Below are positions 1 through 9,800 of a stretch of DNA of 64,000 nt, piece after piece. Under the pieces are notes generated by a model. That model was not told the origin of the DNA and made no database searches. It worked only from the letters and a program-made list of their open reading frames with translations. Source of the stretch: Fuscibacter oryzae (GTDB lineage: Bacteria; Pseudomonadota; Alphaproteobacteria; Rhodobacterales; Rhodobacteraceae). The stretch spans positions 1-64,000 of the forward strand of contig NZ_JAESVP010000007.1 in NCBI RefSeq assembly GCF_016765795.1. The letters run 5' to 3'. Each line of letters opens with the position of its first letter. The first letter of the stretch is position 1. The position numbers and the translations under genes are program-made.

Positions 1-51
1 GCTGCAGCCCGGAAAAAGAAGGAGACAAGCCCGACCTTGACCCCAGCATGA
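1..51 (+). CDS. C-terminal tail of an IS21-type IstB helper ATPase (partial)
   Basis: An open frame runs from the first base of the window to a TGA at 49-51 and encodes the lysine/arginine-rich tail AAARKKKETSPTLTPA. No catalytic motif is present. The identification rests on context: it lies directly inside an element end that has the repeated GGCTCA...TGAAAAA blocks of IS21-family termini, where the last gene read towards that end is normally istB. It could be the tail of another transposition protein. Confidence 0.4.
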   Translation, partial: AAARKKKETSPTLTPA

Positions 52-73
52 ACCGAAATCCATAATCAGAGGT

Positions 74-118
74 GGCTCACTTCGCGGTGAAAAAACCGGC
101 TCAGTTCTGAGTGAAAAA
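74..118 (+). repeat. Two IS21-type terminal repeats
   Basis: GGCTCACTTCGCGGTGAAAA begins at 74 and GGCTCAGTTCTGAGTGAAAA begins at 98. The two blocks share the GGCTCA start and the GTGAAAA end. Multiple terminal repeats of this kind are the known binding sites of IS21-family transposases. Confidence 0.6.
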
Positions 119-439
119 CAACACGCCAAGCACCCAAAATGTTGCGACCGAAGGGAAAAAGGCGGCAGCATAGCAAAGATGCCCCGCAGCAAAGACCGCC
201 ATTCCGGCCAGAAAGCTGTGCTCACCGTCACGGGCCAGTAGAAAATCGCCCACGGCCCCAAGCGCAAGGCCCAGCCATATCAGGCTGGGCACGCCCGCCA
301 ATGTCCCCGCCAGTGCAAAAAGCGCCACGGGTGCCGCTTTGACTATGGCCCCGGCCAGCGGCCTTGCCTCTTGTCCGCAATAGCGCAGGAAATAGAGCAA
401 CGACAGAACAGCCGAAAGGCCGCAAAGCAGCGTGGTCAT
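101..439 (-). pseudogene. YhhN-like integral membrane protein (lysoplasmalogenase family), 3' half lost to an IS21-family insertion
   Basis: The frame starts at the ATG at 437-439 and encodes 112 residues. About 105 are hydrophobic YhhN-like sequence with several membrane spans and the loop GAVGDFLLARDGEHSFLAG, which carries the acidic residues conserved in the family. The last residues (VLFFTQN) are translated from the insertion sequence end, and the frame stops at 101-103. Family members are about 200 residues, so roughly half of the protein and later membrane helices are missing. The intact enzymes hydrolyse the vinyl-ether bond of lysoplasmalogens in membranes. The truncated product is unlikely to work. 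Confidence 0.7.
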
Positions 440-503
440 GCGTCAACCATTTCCGCACATCTGACTTGCGGCAGGGGGCAGGTCATGCGCGACGTGGCGT
501 CGG

Positions 504-1751
504 TTACTGAAGGTAGGGAACCGGATCGACGCTTTCGACGCCTTTCCTGACCTCGAAATGCAGGAAGGCCGGGCTGCCGCCGCGCACCACGGCAATCGCC
601 TGTCCGCGTGCGACGGTGGCACCCTTTTGCACCTTGAGCGAATCCACTCCGGCATAGACCGTCAGCAGGTTGTTCGCATGGCGGATGACCACAATCGGTG
701 TGCCGTTGGTGTCTTTGGTCACCGCAGCCACGGTGCCCGCATCGGCGGCCTTAACGGCGGTGCCTGCGGCAGCCGAAATGTCGATGCCCTCATTCTTTTT
801 CTTTTGATAGCTGCGGATGATCTTGCCTGAAACCGGCATCACCAGCTTGGTGGCACTGGCCCCGGTGCGCTGATTGCCCAGATCGGGGGATTTCGGGGTT
901 TCCTTGGCCTGTTCCTTGGCAGGGGCCTCATCCTTGGGCAGCGGCTTTTTGGCCGAGGGCGGGGTGGGCGTCGGGCTGCCCTGGCCGGGGGGTGTTTCCA
1001 CCACCAAGGGGGCAGGGGCGGGGGCCGCGCCGGAACTGGTGGGGATGGTCAGGATCTGGCCTTCGCGCACCGCAAGATCGGCGCCAAGGCCGTTCCAGTC
1101 GGCAATCGACTTGGCCGAGACATTATAGGCCCTCGCGATGGTATAAGCGGTCTCGCCACGCTCAACCTTGTGGCGCAGCGGATCGCCGCCCTTTGGGGCC
1201 GTGGCGGGCTTGGTGCCTGCCGCCGGGGGCGGGGCCGCGCGGTCAATCGCGCTGCCCGCGATGGTGGTGACATCGATCTGGCCGCCGCTGCTGGCAGGCG
1301 CGGTAGAACCGATGATCCCGCCGGTAACCGGGCCGCCCGGCGTGGGTGCGCCATAGGCGGGCGCAGAGGAGGCGACGCGATTGGGCAGGGCCAGAACCTC
1401 GCCCTCGCGCAGGGTGTCAGAGGGGCGCAGCGCGTTATAGCTGGCCAAGGCCCCGGTATCGGTGCCCAGACGCTGGGCGATGCCGGCAACCGTATCGCCC
1501 CGGCGGGCGACAACCACCTGATAGCCGGGGTAAGAGATCACGCCATTGGCATCGGCCTGCGGGCGGGCATCGGTGGCCCCGCGCGCGGCATTGCTGGTGT
1601 CAAACGCACCGCCGCGCCGCAAATCCCAATCCAGATTGTTGTTGGCACAGGCCGACAGCAACAGCACAGCCATCAGGCCAAAAGTGGGTCCGCGGGACAG
1701 GATCATGCTCGACTTCCTCATTCCGCCCGGTTTGTTCCGGGTGTTGTTCAC
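504..1751 (-). CDS. nlpD: NlpD-like lipoprotein with two LysM domains and a degenerate M23 (LytM) domain
   Basis: 415 residues from a GTG start (1749-1751) that overlaps the pcm stop as GTGA; an ATG ten codons later is an alternative. A signal sequence ends in the lipobox LLSAC (Cys35). A LysM repeat lies at about 72-120 and a second at about 190-235, separated by Pro/Ala-rich linkers. The last 115 residues are a LytM/M23 fold. The peptidase zinc motifs are broken: the usual H-x-x-x-D site reads NEGID, and the usual HxH site reads FLHFEVR with only one His. The protein is therefore probably a non-enzymatic activator of a peptidoglycan amidase at division, as NlpD and EnvC are in E. coli. It is the last gene of surE-pcm-nlpD, an order conserved in many proteobacteria. 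Confidence 0.85.
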   Translation of the reverse strand: MNNTRNKPGGMRKSSMILSRGPTFGLMAVLLLSACANNNLDWDLRRGGAFDTSNAARGATDARPQADANGVISYPGYQVVVARRGDTVAGIAQRLGTDTGALASYNALRPSDTLREGEVLALPNRVASSAPAYGAPTPGGPVTGGIIGSTAPASSGGQIDVTTIAGSAIDRAAPPPAAGTKPATAPKGGDPLRHKVERGETAYTIARAYNVSAKSIADWNGLGADLAVREGQILTIPTSSGAAPAPAPLVVETPPGQGSPTPTPPSAKKPLPKDEAPAKEQAKETPKSPDLGNQRTGASATKLVMPVSGKIIRSYQKKKNEGIDISAAAGTAVKAADAGTVAAVTKDTNGTPIVVIRHANNLLTVYAGVDSLKVQKGATVARGQAIAVVRGGSPAFLHFEVRKGVESVDPVPYLQ

Positions 1752-2413
1752 TCGTTGCCCAAGCCCTCGACCAGCGGCACAAAGCGCACCGGGCGAAGCT
1801 CTTCATACTCATATCCATCGGCCTGACGGGTTACCTTGATCAGACTTTGCACGGTATCCGACTGCCCGACAGGCAGTACCATGATACCGCCGATCTTCAA
1901 CTGCGCCAATAGGGGGCCGGGGGGGTCTTCGGCGGCGGCGGTGACAAGAATGCGGTCAAATGGCGCCTGATCGGGCAGGCCAAAGCTGCCATCGCCGGTC
2001 ATGGTGACAATGTTGACCAGACCCAGATCGCGGAACAGGTCAGACGCTTCCTTGACCAGCCTGCGATGGCGGTCAACGGTATAGACCCGCCGCGCCAGAA
2101 GGCTGAGGATGGCCGCCTGATAGCCCGATCCGGTCCCCACCTCCAGCACGGTATCGCGCGGCTGCACTTGCAGGGCCTGCGTCATCAGGCCCACGACCGA
2201 AGGCTGGCTGATGGTCTGCCCGCAGGCGATGGGCAGCGGCATGTCTTCATAGGCGCGTTCGGCGAACAGGCCTTTGACAAAGCGGCCACGATCCACCCGC
2301 TCCATCGCGGACAGAACCCGGCTGTCGGTGACACCGCGAGAGCGTAGGGAAAACAGAAAGCGCATCTTGCGTTCGGCCGCCGTCTCATCGTCGGGCTGGC
2401 CGTCCTCTGTCAT
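1748..2413 (-). CDS. pcm: Protein-L-isoaspartate O-methyltransferase
   Basis: 221 residues. The enzyme transfers a methyl group from S-adenosylmethionine to L-isoaspartyl residues so that age-damaged proteins can be repaired. The SAM-binding motif I is clear ([12 protein letters not shown], about residues 90-101), preceded by the family motif for substrate recognition around [13 protein letters not shown]. Length fits the family (about 210-220). The ATG at 2411-2413 overlaps the surE stop by ATGA and its own TGA overlaps the next gene, so the three genes are translationally coupled. Confidence 0.93.
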   Translation of the reverse strand: MTEDGQPDDETAAERKMRFLFSLRSRGVTDSRVLSAMERVDRGRFVKGLFAERAYEDMPLPIACGQTISQPSVVGLMTQALQVQPRDTVLEVGTGSGYQAAILSLLARRVYTVDRHRRLVKEASDLFRDLGLVNIVTMTGDGSFGLPDQAPFDRILVTAAAEDPPGPLLAQLKIGGIMVLPVGQSDTVQSLIKVTRQADGYEYEELRPVRFVPLVEGLGNE

Positions 2414-3195
2414 GCCAGCCGCGCCTCCAGCTCGGCCAGAACATCATGCGCGGTCAGGTCCGCGCGCAGGGGGGTGACAGAGATGTAGCCTTCGACATTC
2501 ACCGTCACATCTGTGCCGGGCAGGGTGGGCCCATGCTGCGGGCCGCCCTTGATCCACAGGAACTTGCGCCCCGAGGGCGAGATGTGGGGCTCCAGCGAAA
2601 AGGCGCTGTAGCGGCGGAAGCCCTGGGCCGCGACCTTGGTGCCCTTGACCGCCTTGGTGGCGCAGGGGGGAAAGTTGATGTTGTAAAACAGACGATAGTC
2701 TTCGCCGTCCCACAGGCCCCGGTCCAAAAGCTTGCGCACCAGCGCCGGGCCGTGGATGCGGGCGGCTTCGAACGGATCGTCCAGCTCGTCCGTCTCGCGG
2801 CCCATGAACTGCGACAGGGCGATGGCCGGAATGCCTTGCAGTGCCGCCTCCATCGCGCCGCCGATCGTGCCGGAGTAAAGCACGTTCTCGCCCGAGTTGT
2901 TGCCGCGGTTCACGCCCGACAGCACCAGATCGGGCTTGGCCCCTTGCAGCACGTCATAGATGCCGGCCAGAACGCAATCGGCCGGGCTGCCCTCGGCGGC
3001 ATAGCGGCGCGGGGCCAGCTTGGCGATCATCATCGGGTGGGTATAGCTGATGCAATGGCCGACGCCCGATTGTTCAAAGGCGGGGGCCACGGTCCAGACC
3101 TCGCCATCGGGCCCGGCGATTTCGGCGGCAATCTCGGCCAGAACCTCCAGCCCCGGAGCGTTGATGCCGTCGTCATTGGTGATCAGGATGCGCAT
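2410..3195 (-). CDS. surE: 5'/3'-nucleotidase SurE
   Basis: 261 residues from the ATG at 3193-3195. An upstream in-frame extension to 3459 runs through an intergenic repeat and is rejected, because [10 protein letters not shown] is the universal SurE start. The metal-binding NDDG at residues 6-9, [10 protein letters not shown] in the middle and GTIGGAMEA are the conserved catalytic blocks. SurE dephosphorylates nucleoside monophosphates and possibly exopolyphosphate in stationary phase and stress. It is the first gene of surE-pcm-nlpD and is followed by pcm with an ATGA overlap. Confidence 0.93.
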   Translation of the reverse strand: MRILITNDDGINAPGLEVLAEIAAEIAGPDGEVWTVAPAFEQSGVGHCISYTHPMMIAKLAPRRYAAEGSPADCVLAGIYDVLQGAKPDLVLSGVNRGNNSGENVLYSGTIGGAMEAALQGIPAIALSQFMGRETDELDDPFEAARIHGPALVRKLLDRGLWDGEDYRLFYNINFPPCATKAVKGTKVAAQGFRRYSAFSLEPHISPSGRKFLWIKGGPQHGPTLPGTDVTVNVEGYISVTPLRADLTAHDVLAELEARLA

Positions 3196-3318
3196 GAAAA
3201 GGCCTTTCGTGACCTTCTGATTAGACGAGGCCAAGGGGTGCCGCAAGCGGTGGATTGCCGGGTTGGAAACAGTTGCGGGGTTGGGTGTGCCTCTCCTATG
3301 ACTGCACGCCCTTTGTTC

Positions 3319-3500
3319 GGGCGGATCAGGAAACGCACCGCGTTTCCCCGTCCGTGCGGGCGGGTTCAGCAAGAGACAGGCCCACGAGAAACCCGAGAGG
3401 CCAGCGCCCGCCGATGGCGGGGCGGGCGCTGGCCGGGCCTTAGGGGCCCGGCGGTGCAACTTGATCCTTCACCGCGTGGCAAAGGCGATGGCCTTTGCCA
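3319..3500 (-). repeat. Interspersed hairpin repeat, copy 1
   Basis: About 180 bp lying 35 bp after the stop of the transglutaminase gene (3535) and upstream of surE. It contains four palindromic modules also found at 10328-10510 and 62024-62219. In transcript order these are TGGCAAAGGC-GATG-GCCTTTGCCA on the + strand (3477-3500), GCACCG near the GGGCCCGGCGG block (about 3436-3458), GGCCAGCGCC...GGCGCTGGCC (3399-3434), and GGAAACGC-ACC-GCGTTTCC (3329-3347). The first stem differs from the other copies by an A-T pair replacing a G-C pair on both arms, so pairing is preserved. It could be a mobile palindromic element, a structured 3' RNA or a transcription attenuator. Confidence 0.75.
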
Positions 3501-3534
3501 GATTGGGCGAGGATGAATGGCCGGCCCCCCCTGC

Positions 3535-4419
3535 CTAACCCTCGGTTTCCGGTCGGATGTCCACCTTGTGGCTGCCCTTCTGGTTGCCATCCAGGCGCAG
3601 CATGCCGATCACCGGGGCCACGTCACCGTAATCGCGGCCATAGCCGACGACGATGTGATCCTCGGCCACCCAGCAGGCGTTGGTCGGGTCATATTCCACC
3701 CAGCCGCTTTCGGCCCCCGTCCAGGCGCGGACCCAGGCGTGCATGGCATCAGCCCCTTCCAGCCGGGGCTTGCCGGGCGGGGGCAGGGTGCGCAGATAGC
3801 CCGCGACATAGGCCGCCGGAATGCCAAGGCTGCGCAGGCCCGCGATCATGATCTGCGCGAAATCCTGACAGACGCCGTGGCGCCCGACAAAGGCGGCCTC
3901 GGGCGGGGTATCCACCTCGGTCGCGGTGGCGTCAAAGGTCATTTCGGCGTGCAGCGCCCGGCCAAGGGCCTCTGTTGCCGCGCGGGCGGTGGTGGCGGTG
4001 GCGGTGGCGCTGCGGGCAAAGGCGGCAATCGCCGCGCTGGGCAGCAGCCGGGGCGAGGGCGGCAGGAAGTGATGCGGCGCCTCTGGCCCCAGATCACGGA
4101 TCAGCGCGATCTGGTCGGGCAGATCGGGCAGCCGTGCGCTCATGTCAAATTCGGGCGGCGCGGCGCGGCGGATGACGCTGGCCTTCATCGTGACGGTCAG
4201 CTTGGTCAGGCCGGGGGGCATGACCGCCTGCACCACCCGCGTGCCATAGAAATCGTCAAACACCTGCCGTTCAAGCGGCTGGGGCGAGAAGGTGACGGTT
4301 TCCGAAGCAACCGTCTGGCAACCCGGCAGGCTGGCGGGCAGGATGCGGAACTGCTGGCGGCCCGCGCCGGTGGGGCGGGCGAAGACATAGTCGATGACAA
4401 GGCGGATCTGATACAGCAT
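3535..4419 (-). CDS. Transglutaminase-like cysteine peptidase family protein
   Basis: 294 residues with an N-terminal bacterial-transglutaminase-type beta domain followed by the papain-like core. The catalytic Cys is in GVCQDFA (about residue 180), the His in DAMHAWVRAW (about 225) and the Asp in YDPTNA (about 240). All three are intact, so it should be an active thiol enzyme, probably a protease or amidase rather than a cross-linking transglutaminase. It overlaps the upstream ATP-grasp/alpha-E gene by one base (TGATG) and is the third gene of a three-gene operon. Such genes commonly travel together, and the pathway is not established. A hairpin repeat follows its stop codon. Confidence 0.85.
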   Translation of the reverse strand: MLYQIRLVIDYVFARPTGAGRQQFRILPASLPGCQTVASETVTFSPQPLERQVFDDFYGTRVVQAVMPPGLTKLTVTMKASVIRRAAPPEFDMSARLPDLPDQIALIRDLGPEAPHHFLPPSPRLLPSAAIAAFARSATATATTARAATEALGRALHAEMTFDATATEVDTPPEAAFVGRHGVCQDFAQIMIAGLRSLGIPAAYVAGYLRTLPPPGKPRLEGADAMHAWVRAWTGAESGWVEYDPTNACWVAEDHIVVGYGRDYGDVAPVIGMLRLDGNQKGSHKVDIRPETEG

Positions 4420-6815
4420 CAGCGCAGATAGGCCCCGGTCAGCAGGTCTGACAAGCCCGCGATGCGGCCCCGCAGCGCCCAGATGGCTTGGGTCGTCAGG
4501 TCTTCGGGCCGGGTGGTGGCCAGATCGGTATGCAGCCGCAACATCGCGCGGGTCAGGTCCGACGGCATCCCGTATTCATCTGCCTCGGGCAGCAGGCGCA
4601 ACTGCTCGGCCATGCCGTCCAACTGATAGCGCATGGACCGCGGGTTCATCTCATCCAGCGCCAGAAGGTCGATCACCGTCACCCGGCTGGTTTGCAGAGA
4701 AAACCGGCGGCGGTGGGTCATCACGCTGTCGCCCACCTCGATCATCAGGTCCAACGCACCTTCGGGGGCCTTGGCGTCGGCCAGCACCGCCAGATTGGCC
4801 GCCATGCCCATCGCACGCTCATGGTGGCGCCCGATGGTCAGGAAACGCCAGCCGAGAAAGCGGTACATGTTTTCATGCACCAACCCGGAAAACCCGGTCA
4901 GCTTGCGCAACAGCGCCGACAGCGCGCGCGCGGCATCGTCACCGGGCGAAACCTTGGTGGCCATGCGGGCGGCGGTCTTGTTCAGATCGATCAGCGCCTG
5001 CCAGGCATCGGGGGAAAAGCGGTCGCGCACATGGCCCGCGCTGCTGATCGCCAGCCCAAGGGCAGACAGCAGGCCCGCAGGCACACCGGTTTCCGGCTTG
5101 GTGTCAAGGGCGTCGAACAAAGGGTCCATCGCGGCCAGCAGGGGGGTGGCGGCCTCGCCCGCCTCGGCCAGACGGATGTTGCGGGCGCGCAAAAGGCGCA
5201 TGATCCCTTCGGCCCGCTCGACATAGCGGCCCAGCCAGAACAGGTTGTCGGCGGCCCGCGATGGCAGCGACCCGGGCGTCGCGCGGCGATAGGCGGCGGT
5301 GGGGGGGGCGACCATGCTGACCACGGGCTGCGGCTTGTCGGCAACAATCCAGACATCGGCGGCGTTCCCGCCGTTCTGCATGGCAATGGCATTGGGTTCG
5401 GGCGAGGCGCCGATGCGGCCAAACCCGCCCGGCATCACCTGCCAGCCCTGCGCCGTTCGCGCCAGAAACACCCGTAGGGACAGAGGCCGGGGCTGCAACC
5501 GCCCCTCCACCAGCGCGGGGGTGGTGGACAGGGTGACAGCCTCTTGCGCCACCAGTTGCGGGCCTTCGGTGGCCAGCTTCGCCGCCAGATCGGCATGCGA
5601 CAGGCCAGAGGCCGCAAGCCCCTGCAACGGCCCGTCATAAGGCAGGCCGGTGGCAAAGGCGTCCGAAATCACCATGCGCCCCGGATCGGCCAGCACCGCC
5701 TGACGTTCGCCCGCCCCGCCGCACCACCATGTGGCGATGTTGGGCATCATCAGATCGGCCCCCAGCAGATCCTGCGCCAGTTTTGGCAAAAATGCCATCA
5801 GCGCGCGGGTTTCCAGCACGCCCGACCCCAGCGCATTCACCATGGTCAGCCCCTGCGCCCGCAGCGCCGAAACCATGCCCGGCGTGCCGATGCGGCTCAT
5901 CTGATTCAGCTCTACCGGGTCGGCAAAGCCGCTGTCCATCCGCCGCCACAGCACATCCACGGGCCTGAGGCCCGACACGGTGCGCACCAGCAGGCGGTCG
6001 CCCGCGACGGTCAGATCCTCGCCCTCGACCAGCGTAAAGCCCAGATACCGCGCGATATAGGCGTGTTCGTAATAGGTTTCATTCATCGTGCCGGGGGTCA
6101 GAATCGCCACCCGCGCCTGTGGGTCATGGCGCAGCGCCTGCAACTGGTCGCGAAAGTCGCGGAAGAACCCGGCAAGGCGGGGCACGTTCATGCCGGCATA
6201 AACCTCGGAAAAGGCGCGGCTGGTGGCGACACGGTTTTCCAAGGCATAGCCCGCGCCCGAAGGGGCCTGCGCCCGGTCGGCCAGCACCCACCAGTTGCCA
6301 TCGGGGCCGCGCCCGATCTCAAAGGCCAGAAAGTGCAGGTAATGCCCGTCGCGCGGGCGCACCCCAACCATGGGGCGCAGCCATTCGGGGTTGGCGGCGA
6401 TCAGGCCCGCAGGCAGCTTGCCCTCGGCCACCAGACGGTTTTCGCCGTAAAGGTCGGCCATCAGCCCTTCCAGCAGATCGGCGCGCTGGATCAGGGCGGC
6501 GGACAGGCCTTGCCATTCCCCCTCGGCAATCAGCACGGGAATATGCGACAGCGGCCAGGGCCGTTCCACCGATTGCCCGGTGCCATACTGGCGATAGAAC
6601 ACGCCCGAATCCATCAGATACTGGTCGGCGCGGGCAAGGCGTTTGGTCCGCTCGTCTTCGCTCAGGGCCAGCAGATGGCGCATGAAGCCGCGCCAGACGG
6701 GGCGCAGCTCTCCCCTCGCGTCAACCAGTTCATCCTGGGTCGCGGCGGGGGGGCGATAGTCGCGCGTCATGCCTGTGGCAAAGGTCAGGGTCGGGTCGGA
6801 ACTTGCGGTCTGCAT
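4419..6815 (-). CDS. Circularly permuted ATP-grasp protein fused to an alpha-E domain
   Basis: 798 residues. Residues 1 to about 470 match circularly permuted type 2 ATP-grasp proteins (family blocks DSGVFYRQYG, PRDGHYLHFLAFEIGRG, ILTPGTMNETYYEHAYIAR and NALGSGVLETRALMAFLP). Residues from about 490 to the end are an alpha-helical alpha-E domain (LPSRAADNLFWLGRYVERAE, a hallmark start). In many genomes these are two separate neighbouring genes, here joined in one frame. ATP-grasp enzymes make amide bonds between a carboxylate and an amine; with flanking transglutaminase-like peptidases the set may make and cleave a peptide bond on an unknown substrate (inference). The gap to the upstream gene is six bases. 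Confidence 0.85.
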   Translation of the reverse strand: MQTASSDPTLTFATGMTRDYRPPAATQDELVDARGELRPVWRGFMRHLLALSEDERTKRLARADQYLMDSGVFYRQYGTGQSVERPWPLSHIPVLIAEGEWQGLSAALIQRADLLEGLMADLYGENRLVAEGKLPAGLIAANPEWLRPMVGVRPRDGHYLHFLAFEIGRGPDGNWWVLADRAQAPSGAGYALENRVATSRAFSEVYAGMNVPRLAGFFRDFRDQLQALRHDPQARVAILTPGTMNETYYEHAYIARYLGFTLVEGEDLTVAGDRLLVRTVSGLRPVDVLWRRMDSGFADPVELNQMSRIGTPGMVSALRAQGLTMVNALGSGVLETRALMAFLPKLAQDLLGADLMMPNIATWWCGGAGERQAVLADPGRMVISDAFATGLPYDGPLQGLAASGLSHADLAAKLATEGPQLVAQEAVTLSTTPALVEGRLQPRPLSLRVFLARTAQGWQVMPGGFGRIGASPEPNAIAMQNGGNAADVWIVADKPQPVVSMVAPPTAAYRRATPGSLPSRAADNLFWLGRYVERAEGIMRLLRARNIRLAEAGEAATPLLAAMDPLFDALDTKPETGVPAGLLSALGLAISSAGHVRDRFSPDAWQALIDLNKTAARMATKVSPGDDAARALSALLRKLTGFSGLVHENMYRFLGWRFLTIGRHHERAMGMAANLAVLADAKAPEGALDLMIEVGDSVMTHRRRFSLQTSRVTVIDLLALDEMNPRSMRYQLDGMAEQLRLLPEADEYGMPSDLTRAMLRLHTDLATTRPEDLTTQAIWALRGRIAGLSDLLTGAYLR

Positions 6816-6821
6816 GCGGCA

Positions 6822-9800
6822 TCAGATGCCGACCGGGCGCCGCAGGTCAAGGGTGAAGGGAAATTCGGGGTGTCGCCGTTCGGCCCCCGGCCGCAGCCAA
6901 CCCGCCTGATGGCCATGGGGTTCGAAACGCGCGAGCCGCCGCGCCTCGGCCTCGTTCCCGTTCACGGGGAAGGTGTCATAGCTGCGCCCGCCGGGGTGGG
7001 CGACGTGATAGACGCAGCCCCCCAGTGCGCGGCCCGACCATGTGTCATGGATGTCAAAGGTCAGCGGCGCATGAACCGGCACCGTCGGCTGCATCGCGGC
7101 CGCTGGTTGCCACGCCTTGTAGCGCACGCCTGCCACAGCCACGCCATTGGCCACGCGGGTCAAGGGCACCTCGCGCCCGTTGCAGGTGACTCTATAGCGG
7201 TCTGGCTGAGCGGTGGTCAGCTTGACCTGCAACCGCTCGGTCGAGCTGTCGGTATAGCGTACCGTGCCGCCAATCGCACCGGTTTCACCCAAGACATGCC
7301 ACGGCTCCAGGGCCTGGCGCAGCTCCAGACGGGTGCCCTCATATTCCACCTCGCCGCAGAAGGGAAAACGGAACTCTCCTTGGGCGGTGAACCATTCCTC
7401 TTTCAGATCAAAGCCATGCTGGCGCAGGTCGGCAAGAACATCGCGGAAATCCTCCCAGACGAAATGCTGCAACATGAAGCGGTCATGCAGCGCCGTGCCC
7501 CAGCGGGTCAGGTCGCCCGTCGCAGGCGCCGCCCAGAACCGGGCGATCAAAGCACGCAGCAGCAGTTGCTGGGCCAGCGACATGCGCGCATCGGGCGGCA
7601 TCTCGAAACCCCGGAACTCCACCAGCCCCAGCCGCCCGGTGGGGCCATCGGGGGAATAGAGTTTGTCGATGCAAATCTCGGCCCGGTGGGTGTTGCCGGT
7701 GACATCGGTCAGCATGTTGCGCAACAGGCGGTCCACCAGCCAGGGCATCGGCTGCATGCCGTTACCGGGCACGGGAATCTGCGACAACGCGATTTCCAGC
7801 TCATAGAGGCTGTCGTGCCGCCCTTCGTCCATGCGCGGGGCCTGAGAGGTCGGGCCGATGAACAGGCCCGAGAACAGGTAGCTCAGGGACGGATGCCGGT
7901 TCCAGTGCATGATCAGCGATTTCAGAAGATCGGGGCGGCGCAGGAAGGGGCTGTCAAGCGTGGTGGCCCCGCCCACAACCACATGGTTGCCGCCCCCCGT
8001 GCCGCAATGCTTGCCGTCGATCATGAACTTGTCGGCGCCAAGGCGCGACTGGCGCGCCTCTTCATAAACCGTCTGCGTGATCGATACGCAGTCATCCCAG
8101 TCATGGGCGGGGTGGATGTTGACCTCGATCACGCCGGGGTCGGGGGCGACGCGGATCACGTTCAGGCGCGGGTCGTGCGGCGGCTGATATCCTTCGATAT
8201 GCAGCTTTAGCCCCAGCCGCGCGGCGGCGGCTTCGGCGACGTGCAGCAGGTCAAGGTAATCCTCCAACGCGGCCACCGGCGGCATGAAGACACAAAGCCG
8301 CCCGTCGCGCGCCTCGACCGAAATCGCGGTACGGACCGAGCCTTCAACCTCGGTGATCGACTGGGGCGAAAACCCCTGCTGCGGAGAGGAGGCGACAAAG
8401 CTGGCCATGGCCTGCGATTTGCGCTGCGCGGTGACGGGGGCTGGCGCGGGCAGGGGCGCGCGTTCGATGGTGGGGTCCATCGGGTTCAGATAGGGGTATT
8501 GCGCGGGTGACAGGTAGGGCAGGCTTTCCAAGGGCAGGCGGTAGCCGACCGGGCTGTCCCCCGGCACCAGAAACATCTTGCCGCGCCGCAACCGCCAGCG
8601 TTCCGACGTCCAGCGCCGCCGCCCGTCGCGCGCCATCCAGGGCTGCACCGGCAACACGAAACCCGATGGCTCGGTCAGGCCCCGGCTGAACACGGCGGCA
8701 ATGCGGTGGCGCGCCTCGGGGTCTTTAAGTTCCGAATTTTCGGGGGTGACGTTCGGCGGCAGGTTCGCCTCTTTCACCAGCCATTCGGCGGGGTCTTCAT
8801 AGGCGGGCAGGATGTTTTCTTCGCCCACGTCCAGCTCGAACGCCATTTCGCGCAGCAGTTCCTGCGCCTGTAGCGGGGTCGCGCCATGGTCGGTGCCTTC
8901 GGCGGCGATCAGGTCGGGGTTCTGCCAGACCGGCTGGCCATCAACCCGCCAGTAAAGCGAAAAGGTCCAGCGCGGCAGTGTTTCGCCCGGATACCATTTG
9001 CCCTGCCCGTAATGCAGGAAACCGCCCGGCGCGAAACGGTCGCGCAATTTGCGGATAAGAACATCGGCGCGGTCGCGTTTGGTGGGGCCAACGGCGGCGG
9101 TGTTCCATTCCTCGGCCTCAAAATCGTCGATCGAAACGAAGGTGGGTTCGCCCCCCATGGTCAGCCGCACATCGCCCGCCCTTAGCGTGGCATCGACCTT
9201 GTGGCCAAGGGCATTCAATTCGTCCCACGCCTCATCGCTGAAGGGTTTGGTGATGCGGGGGTGTTCGGCCACGCGCCGGACCTGCATGTCAAAATCAAAG
9301 CTGACATTGGCGGTGCCGGTATAGCCGCCGGAAATCGGGGCGGCGTTGCGGTAATGCGGCGTGGCCGACAGCGGGATATGGCTTTCGCCCGTCAACAGGC
9401 CAGAGGTCGGGTCCAGCCCGATCCAGCCCGCGCCGGGCAGGTACACCTCGACCCAGGCGTGCAGGTCGGTGAAATCCACCTCGGTGCCCGAAGGGCCGTC
9501 CAGCGCCTTGAGGTCGGGTTTCAACTGGATCAGATAACCCGAGACGAACCGCGCCGCAAAGCCCAGATGACGCAGCAGGTTGACCAGCAGCCAACTGGAA
9601 TCGCGGCACGATCCTGCGGCCAGTGCCAGGGTTTCATCCGGCGTCTGCACCCCCGGCTCCATGCGGATCAGATAGGTAATGTCGTTCGAAAGCTGGGCGT
9701 TCAGGCCAACGATGAAATCGACGGTGCGGGTTTTTTCACGCGGAATGGCGGCCAGATAGGCGTCAAACTCTGGCCCCAGCGGGTCGGCCTTGCGATAGAT

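Larger units (their letters stand above)
1..123 (+). mobile_element. Right end of an IS21-family insertion sequence (rest lies outside the window)
   Basis: The element end contains two tandem imperfect repeats about 24 bp apart (74-95 and 98-118), each of the form GGCTCA-N2-T-C-N-N-N-G-T-G-A-A-A-A-A, which is typical of the multiple transposase-binding repeats at IS21-family ends. IS21 ends finish in CA. CA dinucleotides at 119-120 and 122-123 are the candidate outer boundary, and beyond them the DNA reads as yhhN-like coding sequence on the minus strand. The other end and any target duplication lie outside the window. Confidence 0.6.

Noticed and set aside
3196-3459. An 88-codon N-terminal extension of SurE
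   Set aside because: It reads through the hairpin repeat and leader, is rich in Pro/Arg and lies before the universally conserved [10 protein letters not shown] start.
5544-8210. An 888-codon plus-strand open frame
   Set aside because: It is antisense to two well-supported minus-strand genes, has histidine/glutamine/arginine-rich composition typical of reverse readings of GC-rich genes, and shows no motif. The same applies to the long plus-strand frames at 23025-25727 and 35329-38181.
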